Assembly (NCBI GenBank): GCA_900538885.1 | Contig: UQAI01000060.1 | Coordinates: 1 to 10,023 of the forward strand | Length of the DNA: 10,023 nucleotides | Direction of reading: 5' to 3' | DNA from: an uncultured Mollicutes bacterium | Lineage (GTDB): Bacteria > Bacillota_I > Bacilli_A > ML615J-28 > CAG-313 | Shown here: piece after piece, positions 1 to 5,711 of the stretch | How the letters are laid out: every line of letters begins with the position of its first letter | Position numbering within the stretch: position 1 is the stretch's first letter | The notes under the pieces: generated by a model | What the model was told of the DNA's origin: nothing | Databases searched by the model: none | Seen by the model: only the letters and a program-made list of their open reading frames with translations | Position numbers and translations under genes: made by a program

Positions 1-81
1 TTTTTTAAAAACAATGCATATAAAATTTTTGTTAAAGAATTAAGAGATTATAATAATATACTTAAATTTGAAAAAAATTAA
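1..81 (+). CDS. Possible C-terminal end of an upstream gene (partial)
   Basis: The first forward frame is open from the window edge and encodes 26 residues ending in ...YNNILKFEKN before a TAA stop at 79-81. The other two forward frames close sooner. The composition (Lys, Asn, Phe, Tyr) fits this AT-rich genome but is too short to assign a family. It could be the tail of a real gene lying mostly outside the window or a chance open frame. No terminator-like hairpin follows it. Confidence 0.3.
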   Translation, partial: FFKNNAYKIFVKELRDYNNILKFEKN

Positions 82-82
82 A
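63..82 (+). repeat. 20-nt exact repeat, copy 1
   Basis: TAAATTTGAAAAAAATTAAA occurs here and again at 2460-2479 in the same orientation. This copy covers the end of the putative upstream gene tail. A shorter piece of it, TTAAATTTGA, recurs at 87-96. It is low-complexity AT sequence, so chance similarity is quite possible. Confidence 0.4.
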
Positions 83-153
83 TATATTAAATTTGAGAAC
101 TTCGTGCGTCAATTCAAAGAAAATATTGTTTCTTTTAAAAAGGAATTATATGT

Positions 154-264
154 ATGAATAAAATAATTCTAATTTTGGATAATAATCAAAAAAAGACTAT
201 TAAATATAATATAAATGAATTTTCTGATTTAGATAAATTTTTAAATAAAAATATTAATAGTTAA
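154..264 (+). CDS. Possible small protein, 36 aa, unknown function
   Basis: An ATG at 154 opens a 36-codon frame ending in TAA at 262-264, preceded by an AAAAAGGA purine stretch about 10 nt upstream that could act as a ribosome binding site. The peptide begins MNKIILILDNNQKK and ends in an Asp/Asn/Lys-rich tail. It has no signal peptide, no membrane segment and no motif I recognise. An ATG four bases upstream (150) closes after three codons, so 154 is the only useful start. It may be a genuine small protein, a fragment of a decayed gene, or a chance ORF in AT-rich DNA. Confidence 0.3.
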   Translation: MNKIILILDNNQKKTIKYNINEFSDLDKFLNKNINS

Positions 265-387
265 ACAAACATCACTTTTAATGTTAAGGGCTAGTCATTT
301 TATTTAGTTTATAGTTGTAATTGACTTATTTTGTAAAAAGAAGAAGGCTTTCATTACTATTTAATACCATATCTTAAGAAAAAGATG
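265..387. other. Intergenic sequence with no recognisable gene
   Basis: This spacer between the small ORF and the MATE promoter holds no ORF of useful length. A TTGACT at 321-326 resembles a -35 box, but no -10 box lies at the right distance. Only very short hairpins are present (for example AACAT at 268-272 with ATGTT at 281-285), and none is followed by a T-run. Confidence 0.4.
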
Positions 388-393
388 TATAAT
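388..393 (+). promoter_or_regulatory. Candidate -10 box for the MATE gene
   Basis: A perfect TATAAT lies 28 nt before the MATE start codon. The matching -35 position around 365-370 (TACCAT) is a poor match to TTGACA, so only the -10 is persuasive. It would give a leader of roughly 20 nt containing the weak AAAGAG ribosome binding site. Confidence 0.4.
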
Positions 394-421
394 GAATAAT
401 AGTAGAAAGAGATGAATATTT

Positions 422-1774
422 ATGAAATCTAGTTTAATTAAAGGTAAACCATTTGTAGCACTTTTATTATTTGCCTTGCCGATGATTCTATCGGTAACAC
501 TACAACAGTTCTATAATATTTGTGATAGTATGATTGCTGGTAAATTTGTTAGTTCAAAAGGACTTGCTGCGGTAAGTGCTTCATATCCAATTACAATGAT
601 TTATCTAGCAATTGGAACTGGCTTTGGCGTTGGTGTTAATATTGTTGTATCAAGGTTTATTGGTGAAAATAATTTGTTACATGCAAAACAAACTATTTAT
701 ACATCAATTTTAACAATCCTTTTAGTAGGATTAGTTATTAGTGTAACTGGATTCTTCTTAGTAAATAATTTAATTACAATGATAAATGTTAGCGATGATT
801 ATTATGATGATGCGGTAATATATCTGAAGTATTACACAGCAGGAATAATTTTCTTGTTTTTGTATAATACGGTTACGTCAATATTCCAGTCACTTGGTAA
901 TTCACGAATTCCACTATATTTTTTAATTTTTTCAACCCTTTTAAATGTTGGACTAGATATATATTTTGTTACAACTTTTAAGATGGGGGTTGAAGGTCTT
1001 GCTCTTGCAACATTTATCGCTCAAGCTTTAGCATCAATGTTATCATTTGTGATCTTAATTGTTTTTGTAAAAAAACGAGTAAGTAATGGTAAAGCAATTA
1101 TTAATTTTTCATTATTAAAAAAAGTATTACCTATTGCGATACCATCAATTATTCAAGCATCAACAATTTCAATTGGACAATTACTTATACAATCTCTTAT
1201 TAATAAGCAAGGAACTGATGTTGTGGCAGGTTATGGCGCGGCTTATAAAATTAGTTATGTAATAATTAATATTTTCCTTACAATTTCTAATGCCTTATCG
1301 ACATATGTTTCTCAAAATGCAGGAGCTAAGGAATATAAAAGAATTAAACAAGGTTTTATCGCAGCACTTATTATATGTGCAGCCTTAACTGTAATTACGA
1401 CAAGTTTATTCTTAATAATGCCAGAAACATTCTTATCAATTTTTGAAAAGAAAGATGAACCATTAGCTGTAACTGTAACCGGATGTATGTTCCTAACTAC
1501 CCTTGCTCCATTTCTTTTCTTGATGGCTATTAAAATTCCGTGTGATGGTGTTTTAAAGGGATCAAAAGATATGTTATGTTTCATGATTGGTACCCTTGCG
1601 GATTTAATTATAAGAGTAGTATGTTCTTATTTATTAATTGATAAATTAGGGGTTAAAGGTATATTTATTTCTTGGCCAATAGGCTGGGCAGTAGGAGCTT
1701 TAATCTCCGTTATTTGTTATTCTATTGGTAGATGGAAAAAACTTATTGGTTATCAAAAAACAGACTTGAGTTAA
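422..1774 (+). CDS. MATE-family efflux transporter
   Basis: This 450-residue protein is a polytopic membrane antiporter of the multidrug and toxin extrusion family, which exports cationic drugs or metabolites using a Na+ or H+ gradient. The length and the two-fold architecture are typical. An N-terminal half (about 10-220) starts with a P-hydrophobic-LPM...QQFYNICDSMIAGKF segment that matches the family's first helix pair, and includes a G-rich GTGFGVGVNIVVSRFIGE stretch near 65-82. A second half begins near 232 (KKVLPIAIPS) with the equivalent NALSTYVSQNAGA motif at 290-302. About twelve hydrophobic segments can be counted. The ATG at 422 is preferred because the ATG at 412 is out of frame and stops after six codons. 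The substrate cannot be told from sequence. The last codons lie inside a palindromic terminator shared with the convergent gene. Confidence 0.9.
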   Translation: MKSSLIKGKPFVALLLFALPMILSVTLQQFYNICDSMIAGKFVSSKGLAAVSASYPITMIYLAIGTGFGVGVNIVVSRFIGENNLLHAKQTIYTSILTILLVGLVISVTGFFLVNNLITMINVSDDYYDDAVIYLKYYTAGIIFLFLYNTVTSIFQSLGNSRIPLYFLIFSTLLNVGLDIYFVTTFKMGVEGLALATFIAQALASMLSFVILIVFVKKRVSNGKAIINFSLLKKVLPIAIPSIIQASTISIGQLLIQSLINKQGTDVVAGYGAAYKISYVIINIFLTISNALSTYVSQNAGAKEYKRIKQGFIAALIICAALTVITTSLFLIMPETFLSIFEKKDEPLAVTVTGCMFLTTLAPFLFLMAIKIPCDGVLKGSKDMLCFMIGTLADLIIRVVCSYLLIDKLGVKGIFISWPIGWAVGALISVICYSIGRWKKLIGYQKTDLS

Positions 1775-1791
1775 TAATTCAAGTCTGTTTT
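1757..1791. terminator. Bidirectional intrinsic terminator inside both coding ends
   Basis: AAAACAGACTTGA (1757-1769) and TCAAGTCTGTTTT (1779-1791) form a perfect 13-bp stem with a 9-nt loop. The stem ends in T-rich tails on either strand, so it can terminate both the MATE transcript and the convergent pseudouridine-synthase transcript. It overlaps the last codons and stop codons of both genes, whose stops share 1771-1774. Confidence 0.85.
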
Positions 1792-2433
1792 AAATTCTTT
1801 TAATTCATTTGGTTTTAAATCACCAATTGTGAATGGTCCGATTCTAACTCTTTTTAGTAAAACAACTCTGTTATTTGAACGAATTACTGCTCTCCTAATT
1901 TGATGGTACTTGCCATCTTGTAAAGTAAATAGTGCTCTATAATCATCAAGTTGTTTAATAATAATGGGAAGAGTTTTCTTATCTTTAATAATAAATGGTT
2001 CTTTAACGTTTTCCAAAAAGTTAGGAGTTATTTTCTCTTTTAAGGTTACAAGGTAATCTTTAGTGTAGTTATTAGAGTGATCATTTAACTCATTAATAAA
2101 ATTGCCATCATTAGTTAAAATCATTAATCCTTCGCTTTCTTTATCAAGTCTACCAACTGGCACTACTTTATGTGGTAAATTTAGTTTTTTTAAATAACTA
2201 GTTGCCTCGCTTGTAATATCTGATCTAATTCCTTTTGGTTTATAATATAGATAATAAACAAATGGAAATTTTTCAAGAACCTTATCATCAATTGTAACAA
2301 TATCATTTTCGTTTAAAATCCAAAGATATGGAATGATGTTTCCATTTACTTTAATTCTACCTTCTTGATATAATTTAGTTACTTCACTATTTGTATAATT
2401 ACCATATGTTTTAATATATTTATATAATCTCAT
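1771..2433 (-). CDS. RsuA/RluB-family rRNA pseudouridine synthase
   Basis: This 220-residue enzyme isomerises a specific uridine in ribosomal RNA to pseudouridine. An N-terminal S4-like RNA-binding region (about 1-50, with EGRIKVNGN) is followed by the catalytic domain. That domain carries YYKPKG at 63-68, the signature GRLDKESEGLMILTNDG at 94-110 with the catalytic aspartate at 97, the family motif KYHQIRRA at 175-182, and the C-terminal LLKRVRIGPFTIGDLKPNEL. The length fits the single-site RsuA/RluB/RluE/RluF branch. Whether it modifies 16S or 23S rRNA cannot be decided. The ATG at 2433 is preceded by GAGGA seven bases upstream. The S4 segment is weakly conserved compared with typical members. 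Its end converges on the MATE gene with a 4-bp overlap. Confidence 0.9.
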   Translation of the reverse strand: MRLYKYIKTYGNYTNSEVTKLYQEGRIKVNGNIIPYLWILNENDIVTIDDKVLEKFPFVYYLYYKPKGIRSDITSEATSYLKKLNLPHKVVPVGRLDKESEGLMILTNDGNFINELNDHSNNYTKDYLVTLKEKITPNFLENVKEPFIIKDKKTLPIIIKQLDDYRALFTLQDGKYHQIRRAVIRSNNRVVLLKRVRIGPFTIGDLKPNELKEFKTDLNY

Positions 2434-2450
2434 AATTTTATCCTCATGTT

Positions 2451-2479
2451 ATTTTACCATAAATTTGAAAAAAATTAAA
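2451..2479 (-). promoter_or_regulatory. Weak candidate promoter for the pseudouridine synthase gene
   Basis: On the minus strand TAAAAT (complement of 2451-2456) has an upstream TG in the extended -10 position, and TTTAAT (complement of 2474-2479) lies 17 nt before it. The predicted start of transcription would fall at the edge of the GAGGA ribosome binding site, leaving almost no leader, so this is a tentative call. Confidence 0.25.
2460..2479 (+). repeat. 20-nt exact repeat, copy 2
   Basis: Second copy of TAAATTTGAAAAAAATTAAA, the first being at 63-82. It lies between the divergent pseudouridine synthase and comEA genes and overlaps the weak -35 region of the former. Confidence 0.4.
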
Positions 2480-2521
2480 GTTTTACATTTTTAATTGTTG
2501 TAGTATTCGTATTATATAAGT

Positions 2522-2528
2522 GGGTGAT
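2522..2528 (+). promoter_or_regulatory. Ribosome binding site deciding the comEA start
   Basis: GGGTGAT three bases before a GTG at 2532 matches the 3' part of the AGGAGGTGAT consensus, which places that GTG at normal spacing. The alternative GTG at 2520 overlaps this site and has no purine-rich stretch before it. It would also add four residues in front of what is otherwise a standard lipoprotein signal peptide. Confidence 0.6.
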
Positions 2529-2531
2529 AGA

Positions 2532-3014
2532 GTGAAAAGAACTATATTTTTAATTATTTGTTTAATGTTTCTTGTAGGCTGTAAAGATGAAGTAAAAGTA
2601 AGTAATACTGAAGTAGTAAAAACTAATGAAATGTTAATGGTGGAAATTAAAGGAGCAGTAAAATATCCAGGTATATATGAAGTAGAATCAGGTAGTATTA
2701 TTAAAGATATTATTGATTTGGCAGGAGGAGTACTTGCTTATGCTAATTTATCAGAAGTAAATTTAGTTAAAAAACTTGAAGATAATCAGTTAATTGTAAT
2801 CCCGACAATTAAAGAAATATCAACAAAAGTAAATATAAATAATGCCTCAATTGATGAATTAACGACGATTGAAGGAATCGGTTCAACCAAAGCGAAAGCA
2901 ATCGTTAAGTATCGTAACGAGGTAGGAGTGTTCACTAGTATTGATGATCTTAAAAAAGTTAGTGGAATTAGTTCAAATCTCTTTGAAAAGATTAAGGCGT
3001 TTATTACAGTTTAA
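2532..3014 (+). CDS. comEA: ComEA, DNA receptor for natural transformation (predicted lipoprotein)
   Basis: ComEA binds double-stranded DNA at the cell surface and helps pass it to the ComEC channel. From the GTG at 2532 the protein has 160 residues. It begins MKRTIFLIICLMFLVGC, a short basic start, a hydrophobic core and a lipobox LVGC with the lipid-bearing cysteine at 17. An SLBB domain follows at about 36-92 (VEIKGAVKYPGIYEVESGS, then LAGGVL). The C-terminal helix-hairpin-helix DNA-binding region is at 98-160, with VNINNASIDELTTIEGIG and a second hairpin VSGIS. Family members are normally held by a single N-terminal transmembrane helix, so lipid anchoring is a variation. comEC overlaps its 3' end, which is the usual operon partnership; comEB is absent. 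A start at 2520 would give 164 residues. Confidence 0.9.
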   Translation: MKRTIFLIICLMFLVGCKDEVKVSNTEVVKTNEMLMVEIKGAVKYPGIYEVESGSIIKDIIDLAGGVLAYANLSEVNLVKKLEDNQLIVIPTIKEISTKVNINNASIDELTTIEGIGSTKAKAIVKYRNEVGVFTSIDDLKKVSGISSNLFEKIKAFITV

Positions 3015-5172
3015 TAATTTAAATGGTAATTTTCATTTAATTTGTTTAGGTATTGTTTTAATACTCATTGTTATACTCAGGTTTAGTTGGCTAATGCTAG
3101 GTGTCTGCATTTTATATTTAGGATATTTACTAGTAAAATCAATTAAGTATATGATTATGGTAATCATTATTACAAGTTTTCTTGGAGTAAATCTAATAAT
3201 TAGAAATGTTAATTACCAAAAAATAGATTATGGAAATATTAATCTTCAAGGAGTCGTAACTTCAGTTAAAGAAAAAACAAAAAGTAATCAAGTTATTGTA
3301 AGAAGTAATAAACTTAAGTATATTTTTTATGATGATAAAAAAACTCTAAAAATAGGCGATTATATTGAAGTATCTGGTAATCTAACGCAAGGTGATACTA
3401 ATCATATACCATTACTATTTAATTATCAAAGATATTTAAAAGAAAATAATATTAAAGGAATTATTAAAGATATAACCTATGAAAAAATAAAAACAAGTGT
3501 TACTATTTATACAATACATCAAAAAGTATTAAACTACTTTAATTTCCATTTTAAGGGGCAAACAAGGGGATTTTTGAAAGCTTTGTTAATAGGTGATAAA
3601 ACTAGTTTGGGTGAAGAATTAATTGAGGAAATATCAAGTGTGGGAATTGGCCATTTATTTGTCATTTCAGGTTTACACATGAATGTACTTCAAAAAATAG
3701 TAGAGAAACTATTAAAATATCTAAAGGTACCATCTAAGTTTCATACAACAATAATCATAGTTTTCTTTTTGCTTTATTTTATGATTACATTATATTTGGT
3801 TTCTATATTAAGAGTTTTGTTAATCTATGTTTTATCTAAAATAAACAAAAAGGCAAGTTTAAATCTTACAACTCTTGATATATATACTATTTCCATCACC
3901 ATGATTCTTATTGTTAATCCATATTACCTTATGAATTATTCTTTTATTTTAACTTTTATTATTTCAACATCTTTAGTTGTCATAAGTCCGCTTCTAAAGT
4001 ATAAAAAAATAAAAGGTTTTATTCTTAATAATCTTATAATGAGTATTAATAGTATTTTAGTTACAATCCCTATTATCGTTCATATTAATCCAAGTATTAA
4101 CACTTTGTCAATTATTTATAATTTATTTTATATTCCGTTTGTAACATATATTCTTTTGCCATTTTCATTAATTGTTACCATTTTTAATTTCTTAAGTCCC
4201 GTTTATGAATTAATTGTTACAGTTTTTAGTAAGGTTACTTCGTTTCTAAGTGTAGTTAAAATTGGTGAATTAAGGCTATCCACAAGTAGTGAGATTTTTC
4301 CGATTATTTTTTATTCGTTATTTTTAATAATTGTAATTCTATTTTTAAGTAATAGTAAAATAAAGAAAAAGATTGTAGCGGGAGTAACCATGGCATCACT
4401 AATTTTTATATGGAGTAATAGTGCTAACTTAAATTTAAACGACCAAATATATTTTTTAGATTTGCCAGTTGGTGATAGTACCTTAATTGTTAAAGCGTTT
4501 AATAGTGCTAATATTTTAATTGATACTGGTGAAAATATAAATAATGATTTGGATTTATTTTTAAAGAAAAAAGGAATAAAAAGATTAGATTTTGTCATTA
4601 TCAGTCATAGTGATAGTGATCATAATGGTAGGCTTCATGCATTAATAAAAGATTTTAAAATTAAAAATATTGTAATAAGTAGTTACGATACTATTACAGA
4701 AAAAATTTGTCAAGATGCTTTATATAATGGAAACATTATAAAAGTGAAAAAAGGAAGTAGTATTACGTATAAAAATATTAACTTTCAGGTTTTATCACCA
4801 AGTAAGAAACACACAAGTCCTAATAATGATAGTATTGTTATGAAAGTTAATATATTTGATAAAACTATTTTAATGACGGGAGATATGGAAAAAGAAATAG
4901 AAAATGAGTTACTTAAAGAATACAAAGAAATAGTAGTAGATATATATAAAGTTCCTCACCATGGTTCATACACCTCAAGTACAACAGACTTTTTAAACAA
5001 ATTAAATTATGAGTATGCGGTGTGTATGAATGGTTACCGTAATACATTTGGATTTCCTAATAATAAAGTTGTCACAAGATATGATCAATCTAAACTTCTT
5101 GTTACTAAAGACTATACAACAATTATTTTTCAAAAGAAGTGGTATCAGAAACAAATTAAATTTAAGCATTAA
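2983..5172 (+). CDS. comEC: ComEC/Rec2 DNA-uptake channel
   Basis: ComEC forms the membrane channel that brings transforming single-stranded DNA into the cytoplasm. The protein starts with about three membrane helices (residues 18-75), then an OB-fold-like soluble region (about 80-170). The multi-helix competence domain follows, with the signature GHLFVISGLHMNVL at 223-236. The C-terminal metallo-beta-lactamase domain has SHSDSDHNG at 541-549 (H542, D544, D546, H547), TGDME at 632-636 and PHHGS at 658-662, so the metal ligands are kept and nuclease activity is plausible. The usual LDVGQGDS entry motif reads LDLPVGDS (492-499). The start is uncertain: the frame is open from 2941, but that overlaps comEA by 74 nt. 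TTG at 2983 gives MKRLRR before the first helix and a 32-nt overlap, in 729 residues. Starting at the ATG at 3094 would lose the first helix. Confidence 0.9.
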   Translation: MKRLRRLLQFNNLNGNFHLICLGIVLILIVILRFSWLMLGVCILYLGYLLVKSIKYMIMVIIITSFLGVNLIIRNVNYQKIDYGNINLQGVVTSVKEKTKSNQVIVRSNKLKYIFYDDKKTLKIGDYIEVSGNLTQGDTNHIPLLFNYQRYLKENNIKGIIKDITYEKIKTSVTIYTIHQKVLNYFNFHFKGQTRGFLKALLIGDKTSLGEELIEEISSVGIGHLFVISGLHMNVLQKIVEKLLKYLKVPSKFHTTIIIVFFLLYFMITLYLVSILRVLLIYVLSKINKKASLNLTTLDIYTISITMILIVNPYYLMNYSFILTFIISTSLVVISPLLKYKKIKGFILNNLIMSINSILVTIPIIVHINPSINTLSIIYNLFYIPFVTYILLPFSLIVTIFNFLSPVYELIVTVFSKVTSFLSVVKIGELRLSTSSEIFPIIFYSLFLIIVILFLSNSKIKKKIVAGVTMASLIFIWSNSANLNLNDQIYFLDLPVGDSTLIVKAFNSANILIDTGENINNDLDLFLKKKGIKRLDFVIISHSDSDHNGRLHALIKDFKIKNIVISSYDTITEKICQDALYNGNIIKVKKGSSITYKNINFQVLSPSKKHTSPNNDSIVMKVNIFDKTILMTGDMEKEIENELLKEYKEIVVDIYKVPHHGSYTSSTTDFLNKLNYEYAVCMNGYRNTFGFPNNKVVTRYDQSKLLVTKDYTTIIFQKKWYQKQIKFKH

Positions 5173-5205
5173 CAAAACCATAAAGTAATTGTTTAATCAC
5201 TTTAC

Positions 5206-5234
5206 TTTACTAAAACAAAGTTTTATGGTATAAT
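5206..5234 (+). promoter_or_regulatory. rpsT promoter
   Basis: TTTACT (5206-5211) and a perfect TATAAT (5229-5234) are separated by 17 nt, with TGG immediately before the -10 giving an extended -10 element. The likely transcription start near 5241 leaves a short leader with a GGAGG ribosome binding site at 5252-5256. This strong promoter separates rpsT from the comEA-comEC operon. Confidence 0.8.
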
Positions 5235-5263
5235 ACATACGTTATTTCATTGGAGGTGTAGCA

Positions 5264-5527
5264 ATGGCAAACATTAAACAACAAATGAAACGAGATATCA
5301 CAAACGATAAAAAAAGATTATTAAATGCATCATTTAATTCATCTTTAAAAACAGCAGTAAAAGCATTTGAAGTTGCTGTTGAATCAGGTGATAAAGCAAA
5401 AGCCGCTGCAGCATATAGTTTTGCTTGCAAGAAGTTAGATAAGTCTTTAACAAAAGGCATTCATCATAAAAACTATGTTGCTAGACAAAAATCTCGTTTA
5501 GCAAATGCTTTAAATAAAATGGCATAA
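5264..5527 (+). CDS. rpsT: 30S ribosomal protein S20 (bS20)
   Basis: This 87-residue basic, helical protein belongs to the small ribosomal subunit and binds 16S rRNA. The typical features are MANIKQQMKRDITNDKKRLLN at the start (family pattern MANI/HKSA.KR...KR..N), the central ALK/TAVKAFE and AAAAYSFACKKLDK segments, and the C-terminal KGIHHKNYVARQKSRLANALN. The length is standard. GGAGG seven bases upstream of the ATG and a dedicated promoter indicate high expression, and a strong terminator follows directly. holA (DNA polymerase III delta), which commonly precedes rpsT after comEC in Bacillus-type genomes, is not present here. Confidence 0.97.
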   Translation: MANIKQQMKRDITNDKKRLLNASFNSSLKTAVKAFEVAVESGDKAKAAAAYSFACKKLDKSLTKGIHHKNYVARQKSRLANALNKMA

Positions 5528-5540
5528 TAATTAAAAATTT

Positions 5541-5576
5541 ACTCTATAGATCTTATGATCTATAGAGTTATTTTTT
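5541..5576 (+). terminator. Intrinsic terminator of rpsT
   Basis: ACTCTATAGATC (5541-5552) and GATCTATAGAGT (5557-5568) form a perfect 12-bp stem with a four-base loop, followed by TTATTTTTT. It lies 14 nt after the rpsT stop codon. Confidence 0.93.
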
Positions 5577-5595
5577 AGTTTCATTTAAGGCTTAT

Positions 5596-5621
5596 TGGTA
5601 TACTATATATGAAGAAGGTGA
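5596..5621 (+). promoter_or_regulatory. Surviving extended -10 and ribosome binding site of the decayed two-component system
   Basis: TGGTATACT (5596-5604) is an extended -10 element. The -35 position overlaps the tail of the rpsT terminator and is a poor match. AAGGTGAT at 5614-5621 is a good ribosome binding site, five bases before the ATG at 5626. Transcription and translation initiation signals therefore seem intact although the genes behind them are broken. Confidence 0.55.
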
Positions 5622-5625
5622 TTAT

Positions 5626-5711
5626 ATGCGTTTATTAATAGTCGAAGATGAAAAACTTTATCTAATGCCTTGGTTACAATTTTAAAACATAACAATTATG
5701 CGGTGGATACT
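5626..5711 (+). pseudogene. Response regulator remnant (receiver-domain start only)
   Basis: The ATG opens MRLLIVEDEKL, the classic beginning of a response-regulator receiver domain with its acidic pair, but the frame stops after 19 codons. A one-base loss near 5656-5660 explains this. Read in the next frame from 5661, the sequence continues SNALVTILKHNNYAVD, exactly the expected first helix and second strand. Only about the first 35 residues remain. The phospho-acceptor aspartate, the rest of the receiver and the DNA-binding output domain are gone, and the sequence passes without a stop into histidine-kinase sequence. The boundary near 5711 is an estimate. Confidence 0.8.

Noticed and set aside
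321..326. TTGACT as a -35 box for the MATE gene
   Set aside because: No -10 hexamer lies 15-19 nt downstream, and the good TATAAT at 388 is too far away.
1312..1584. 90-codon minus-strand ORF inside the MATE gene
   Set aside because: Antisense shadow of the strongly supported MATE frame; no ribosome binding site and no recognisable domain.
2482..2515. comEA promoter using TTTACA (2482-2487) with TATTAT (2510-2515) or TAGTAT (2501-2506)
   Set aside because: Spacers are 22 and 13 nt, outside the normal range, so no confident promoter could be assigned.
4311..4598. 95-codon minus-strand ORF inside comEC
   Set aside because: Antisense to the metallo-beta-lactamase part of comEC; its composition simply mirrors the AT-rich coding strand.
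5177..5229. Terminator between comEC and rpsT (TAAAGTAA 5181-5188 with TTACTTTA 5202-5209; ACCATAAA 5177-5184 with TTTATGGT 5222-5229)
   Set aside because: Stems are short and AT-only with long loops, no T-run follows, and the repeats overlap the rpsT promoter.
5242..5460. 72-codon minus-strand ORF over rpsT
   Set aside because: Antisense shadow of the S20 gene and its leader.
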